Of a DNA stretch of 64,000 nt, positions 59,095 to 64,000 are shown piece by piece. Each line of letters opens with the position of its first letter. Position 1 is the stretch's first letter. Position numbers and translations under genes: made by a program. Location of the stretch: assembly GCA_035772405.1 (NCBI GenBank), contig JAYKKM010000509.1, forward strand, positions 153,501 to 217,500, read 5' to 3'. The notes beneath the pieces are model-generated. The model searched no databases, had not been told where the DNA came from, and saw nothing but the letters and a program-made list of their open reading frames with translations. Source of the stretch: Chrysogorgia sp. JL179-B06 (Eukaryota > Cnidaria > Anthozoa > Scleralcyonacea > Chrysogorgiidae).

Positions 59095-61599
59095 AGTAGA
59101 TAACCCCCCCCCCCCCCCCCCCCCATATACCGTTCAAAGGGATGCCGCCTCATTAAAAAGTCATTAAGACGGATCACTTTCGTGTGATAATTACTACAAG
59201 CTCATTGGTGAATTTTCAGTCGGACCTCTGCGAAGACATCTCCCTCTTCTTCGCGCGTTTTTTTTATCCGAGGCAGAACAAAGAGGCGTTGCGTACAAAA
59301 AGTAATTAGTATTGTTAGCGTGACGAACGCAAGGGACGGAAGTAATTACCTCTAAGCCTCTTTCACCTTTACGATTCCTAGCCCTAGTCTCGTGTACCTT
59401 TGGGACCCCATCGTATACTTAGGTGGCTCTCTGTGTGTGTATTAGGCCGTTTAGGCCTTTTTTGGCCCGATAAGGCCTTTTGGCCCGTTTCGTAGGAGGG
59501 AGTTTATACGGTCATCACGCTCCCTACACGCTATTCAGCGTTCGATTGAACCTGTGTTTTCACCGCTAAGAGATGAACCCTAATAATTTTGGCCGTATTA
59601 TGGCTTATCTCGCTTTAGTGTACACAATTCCTATGATGAATTAGAAAACACTTCGGGGAAACAGTGCGAAGAACTGTTCAAGATCTCAAACATATTGAAA
59701 AATATAAATATAAACGTCTTGGTTAAATTGGATGACTCGGCTATTTTATGACTCCGTTGTCATGATGTATATTCACGTTGTTAAGGTTAAGATTTTGCAT
59801 ACATGTTCATGAATTTGGCCGAATTATCGCTAATTATCTCGCGTTAGTGTAGGGGATTCCAATGGGGGAAGAAACCCTTCGCGGGAAACAGTTGTGAAGA
59901 ACTGTTCTAGGATCTCAAACGTATCGACATAGCTAGTTTTGGCGTAAAGTATTCTGAAGAAACCATTCGCAAAAATGATCAGGAATTACAAAATAAGGCT
60001 TCCTGGCCAACTTATCCTACGGCCGATATTTGCATATTTCGCCTGAAAGCATGTGTTTACAAGGGCAACTTATGGAGATATATAAAACCTTATTAATACG
60101 TGACACAAATATAGAGTTAAAAAATATTTATATCAGTTACAAACGTATACATGTTTTTTCAACGTTTACTTTAACGGGGCATACCTAACAGAAACGAATT
60201 AGTATTTTTAGCCTTTCACCTTTACGACCCTTAACCCTAGTCTCGTGTACCTTTGGGACCCCCCATGGTATTGTATTAGGCCCGTTTAGGCCCTATCTGG
60301 CCTTCTTTGGCCCGATAAGGCCTTTTGGCCCGTTCGTAGGAGGGAGTTTATACGGTCATCACGCTCCCTTCACGCTATTCAGCAGTCCTTTCATTCGAGT
60401 ATCTGTTGTCCTCGTGAAAGGTTCGAAAGTTTTCTTCGAAATGTAGGCATGAAGATTTGTAAGTCCGTAAGAATCGTGATGATAAATGATTGATTTGAAC
60501 AAATAACGTTCGAAACTAATAAAGTCCCTGTACAAGAACAAAAACCCTAACCATAGCCATAACCCAAATAAAAACTCTAGTCCTAGCCCTGAAATAAAAG
60601 AATACTATAACCCTACTTTTAAGTGCCCTTGTAAACACATGCTTTCAGGCGAAATATGCAAATATCGGCCGTAGGATAAGTTGGCCAGGAAGCCTTATTT
60701 TGTAATTCCTGATCATTTTGCGAATGGTTTCTTCAGAATACTTTACGCCAAAACTAGCTATGTCGATACGTTTGAGATCTAGAACAGTTCTTCACACTGT
60801 TTCCCGCGAAGGGTTTCTTCCCCCATTGGAATCCCCTACACTAACGCGAGATAATTAGCGATAATTCGGCCAAATTCATGAACATGTATGCAAATCTTAA
60901 CCTTAACAACGTGAATATACATCATGACAACGGAGTCATAAAATAGCCGAGTCATCCAATTTAACCAAGACGTTTATATTTATATTTTTCAATATGTTTG
61001 AGATCTTGAACAGTTCTTCGCACGGCTGTTTCCCCGAAGTGTTTCTAATTCATCATAGGAATTGTGTACACTAAAGCGAGATAAGCCATAATACGGCCAA
61101 AATTATTAGGGTTCATCTCTTAGCGGTGGAAAAACACAGGTTCAATCGAAACGCTGAATAGCGTGTAGGGAGCGTTGATGACCGTTATAAACTCCCTCCT
61201 ACGAACGGGCCAAAAGGCCTTATCGGGCCAAAAAAGGCCTAAACGGGCCTAATACACACACAGAGAGCCACCTAAGTATACGATGGGGTCCCAAAGGTAC
61301 ACGAGACTAGGGCTAGGAATCGTAAAGGTGAAAGAGGCTTAGAGGTAATTACTTCCGTCCCTTGCGTTCGTCACGCTAACAATACTAATTACTTTTTGTA
61401 CGCAACGCTCTTTGTTCTGCCTCGGATAAAAAAACGCGCGAAGAAGAGGGAGATGTCTTCGCAGAGGTCCGACTGAAAATTCACCAATGAGCTTGTAGTA
61501 ATTATCACACGAAAGTGATCCGTCTTAATGACTGTTTAATGAGGCGGCATCCCTTTGAACGGTATATGGGGGGGGGGGGGGGGGGGGGGGTTATCTACT
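59095..61599. mobile_element. 2.5-kb fold-back element with about 970-bp inverted arms
   Basis: Arms 59095-60067 and 60624-61599 are near-perfect inverse copies from AGTAGATAACCCC and its inverse at the outer ends to AAGGGCA / TGCCCTT at the inner ends. A 21-C run (59104-59124) and a 23-G run (61568-61590) lie just inside the tips. The 556-bp spacer holds a diverged direct copy (60205-60385) of arm segment 59350-59545, including GTCTCGTGTACCTTTGGGAC and GGCCTTTTGGCCCG. No protein-coding frame. It lies just past the right gene. Confidence 0.92.
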
Positions 61600-61722
61600 C
61601 TTATAATATCTCCAAACAGCCATTCAACTGAAACCCGCATAGAACTCATTGCTCGATTAAATTCCAATCATTTGATTGGTAAGTGGAACATTGCGGAATG
61701 GTGCTTGAATGTGGACTATTTA

Positions 61723-61827
61723 ACAATTAGACAACGAGAACGAGTTGTCTATGAGCAGATAGTCAACGAGGGCGAAGCCCGAGTTGACTATCTGCTCATA
61801 GACAACGAGGGCGAGTTGTCTAATTGT
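61723..61827. repeat. 105-bp hairpin
   Basis: ACAATTAGACAACGAG ... TATGAGCAGATAGTCAACGA folds onto its inverse around GGGCGAAGCCC. Wider pairing (GTAAGTGGAACATTG with CATTGTTCCACATTTTC) suggests a MITE of about 61678-61877. Confidence 0.85.
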
Positions 61828-61830
61828 TTT

Positions 61831-62323
61831 AGTATCAACCATAAACAACCTTTCTAACATTGTTCCACATTTTCAGATAGTTTTACCTTTTTGTTTGTAG
61901 AAATCTCCCCATTCAAAATGTAGAGTTGCTCGATGACACATGATAAAACAATCGCTCACAAAAAAACGAGTTTGTAATTACTTTGCTTCACATTTGGTAT
62001 AGATATACTCCATAGGCATAAGCGAATTCATTTTCTTATTCGAAAATGTCAAACTGAACAATTTCCCATTACTTTCGGGCCAATGTTTTCATGATTTCAT
62101 CAATCGTATATAAAATTTAGCGGACGCCATGTTTGGACTAGATTCCAGGTTTGGCCGTGCAGCTTGAATATGTCGTGGCTTCTGATTGGTCAGAATAGGA
62201 ATATTCCAGCATAAGAAGGTTTGTGATTGGGTAACGCTACTCACCGTCTATCACCAATAGACAGTGAGTAGCTCAGCCAATCAGAATGCCGAATTTGTAA
62301 TAGACCACTAGTTGGTTGATACT
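61831..62323. mobile_element. Possible MITE interrupting the transposase remnant
   Basis: AGTATCAACCA at 61831 and TGGTTGATACT ending 62323 are short inverse ends. An inner hairpin TACTCACCGTCTAT / ATAGACAGTGAGTA lies at 62239-62271. The transposase reading (minus strand) stops exactly at its right border. Confidence 0.5.
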
Positions 62324-62330
62324 AATACTG

Positions 62331-63240
62331 GATAGGCAGGATCGCCATATATGCACATAGGTCTTCCATCAGCAGCAAAAGCATATTGTTGAAGACTGTC
62401 ATACAGCTTTGACTCTCCTAGCATTTTTGCATCATATGCCTTTTACCCACTATGAAGGAACAAATATGTTTAAATTGTTACTGGGAATACTAATGAAAAC
62501 ACAAACTACAGCAATATAATATAATGCTGGTAAAAACAATGACTAAAATACACCTACCAATTGGCCCAAACAAATTTGCAATTAGCCCATTTGGTAGTAC
62601 CACAGATTGATATTTTAGGGCATGCACTCTTTTGTGACCATTATAAACCGTGCGTTGATTTCTACCAGTGCGGCATATAGGACGGACGGTTCCACCAATG
62701 AAACCAAAGCAGTTAATGAGGGGTGCACCTTTGTTTTTTATTGCACCCGCATACAATTGCAGGTGGAGCTGGGCTAAGAATAGCGTGATTCCATTGGTTG
62801 ATTCTGTGGGCATGCTGCTGATAAATGAAATCCTAGTACCGTGTTGCTGATCATCCCCAGCTCCGGTACAGATCGACCAAAAATTTGCATCATGTCACTG
62901 TACCTGCATGGATAAGCAAATCGTTTCAAAAGAACACAAAGTCCTTCCATGCCTGAACAAACTGTACCTTGAGGGCATCTAAATTGTTCTGGGATACCAA
63001 CAGCGTCAGCTGGAAGTGGTCGCAGATTTTCGCGTTGAAAAGCAATGTTTATGCATTTCTCTCTACTTTTTTCCGCGATGTCGAATTGCTCTTAGTTTGT
63101 GCGGTTGAAAATGAGATTATTAGAAGTATTTACATCATAAAGTAACAAGAGTTCTTCGTCCTCTATGACATTTTCATCATGGGCTAGCAATAACCTTTCG
63201 CGTGCCTCTCTAAAAGAAACTATATTTCTTGTTGGACTGA
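62331..63240 (-). pseudogene. PIF/Harbinger-like DDE transposase remnant
   Basis: Minus-strand translation in patches gives RERLLLAHDENVIEDEELLL, AFQRENLRPLPADAVGIPEQ, GLCVLLKRFAYPCRYSDMMQ, FGRSVPELGMI, then ORF 62490-62813 with GFIGGTVRPICR, YNGHKRVHALKYQSVVLPNG, and later MLGESKLYDSLQQYAF and CIYGDPAYP. These are the landmarks of Harbinger/DDE_Tnp_4 transposases. The first catalytic Asp, normally in IDGT, is Gly here; the second (GDPAYP) is kept. An in-frame stop, frameshifts and truncation at 62331 show it is dead. Confidence 0.82.
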
Positions 63241-63430
63241 CCGCAGCTGACAGAAAATTATTTTTTAGAACAAGAATTGCTATTAAGTCGCGTCTCGCGT
63301 ATTATGGAGTTTCTTAATTACGAAATTCCCGCGATGCGTACTTTTCGCCTTTCGCGTCATAGAACGGCGTCGCGTCATGCTATCTTAAAGTCCATGTGGC
63401 AATCTAGTATGTGTAATACTATTAAAGTGC

Positions 63431-63876
63431 CTATAACGTCAAAACATTTTATTGTTTTATTTGGAAGAACTTTTAAAATGATAAAGTAACTTATTTTGAA
63501 GATTTTTGCTTCTTCGCTTTGTTTACGCAAATGTCTGGAAATTCGTCACACGTGCATAATGACTTACCGGAGTAGTATGTGCATCACTTTCATTTTCAAA
63601 CGAAATCTTTTAAAATCAAGAAGTTTGGTGTTGTGGAAGAAACACGCGCACATGTGACTCACACTTTAGTGTTTTCATTTCATGAAGGCAAAGATATATA
63701 ACATTCAGGCCCTGATAAGTTATTATGCATTGTGTGACGAAATTTCAGACATTTGCATAAGAAACAAACTGAAATATATCAAAAACAAAGCGAAAAAACG
63801 AAAATCTTCAAAAGAAGTTACTTTATCATTTTAAAAGTTCTTCTGAAATAAACAATAAATATTTTTGACGTTATAG
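63431..63876. mobile_element. 446-bp MITE with about 100-bp TIRs
   Basis: CTATAACGTCAAAA at 63431 is mirrored by TTTTGACGTTATAG ending 63876; arms include GAACTTTTAAAATGATAAAG and CTTCGCTTTG. TGC flanks both ends. One arm of the family also occurs at 13590-13700. Confidence 0.87.
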
Positions 63877-64000
63877 TGCAAAACTGGTTTGATGATATGG
63901 CTGAGTCATTTTCTGTTGACTATATGGTCTCTCATTCAAAGTCTGTTCAAAGTCTGTTCCCAGTCCATCAGGCTCCACCATACTGCTAAGCCTTGGATTA

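Noticed and set aside
62668..62850. Plus-strand open frame opposite the transposase
   Set aside because: Shadow of the minus-strand transposase remnant.

Overview
This is a stretch of animal nuclear DNA, most likely from a cnidarian and probably an anthozoan. The reasons are spliced genes whose exons encode extracellular modules (signal peptide, F5/8-type-C/discoidin, von Willebrand A, EGF), animal CR1/L2-like LINE remnants, PIF/Harbinger-like and Penelope-like fragments, tRNA-derived SINEs, and very dense fold-back/MITE insertions. Species is not determinable by eye. No bacterial-style operons, rRNA or CRISPR are present.

Two spliced genes can be assembled by hand; they lie head to head and look like module-swapped paralogues. 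The LEFT gene (minus strand) runs from a signal-peptide exon (20116-20188) through two exons of one F5/8C domain (11806-12119 and 7886-8027) to an EGF exon (4140-4259), and probably continues off the left edge. The RIGHT gene (plus strand) starts with a closely similar signal-peptide exon (30309-30381) and continues with a VWA domain in two exons (34998-35290, 39783-40064) and EGF exons at 41245-41358 and 44682-44795. It then repeats the whole VWA-EGF-EGF block (47083-47375, 51062-51347, 52528-52642, 55996-56109) and ends in a Cys-rich C-terminal domain (57087-57226, 58290-58506, 58973-58978). Exon borders between modules are all phase 1, so modules can be swapped or duplicated without breaking frame. 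Both predicted products are secreted, cell-surface or matrix-type proteins.

Layout: 1-2820 LINE pieces and simple repeats; 3076-3252 a MITE; 3484-8027 left-gene EGF and F5/8C exons separated by a 3.1 kb minisatellite; 8104-10129 a TIR element; 10259-11600 AT microsatellite and 183-bp tandem repeats; 11806-12119 F5/8C exon; 12.5-17.9 kb nested MITEs; 18.0-31.0 kb a large imperfect inverted duplication holding both first exons and several remnants of the same 5-prime module; 33521-56990 a tandem duplication of about 11.4-12.1 kb, each copy carrying a 3.4-4.2 kb G-poor trinucleotide tract inside the VWA domain; 57.1-59.0 kb C-terminal exons; 59095-61599 a 2.5 kb fold-back element; 61.6-63.9 kb MITEs and a dead Harbinger-like transposase.

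The two tandem copies differ mostly by one-base indels, often in homopolymers, and these break the VWA/EGF reading frames at different places. That pattern suggests residual long-read sequence error, and the duplication itself could be real or could be an uncollapsed haplotype. The most interesting biology is the paralogue pair that shares a leader and EGF tail but swaps its recognition module (discoidin versus VWA), with the VWA-EGF-EGF cassette then doubled in phase.
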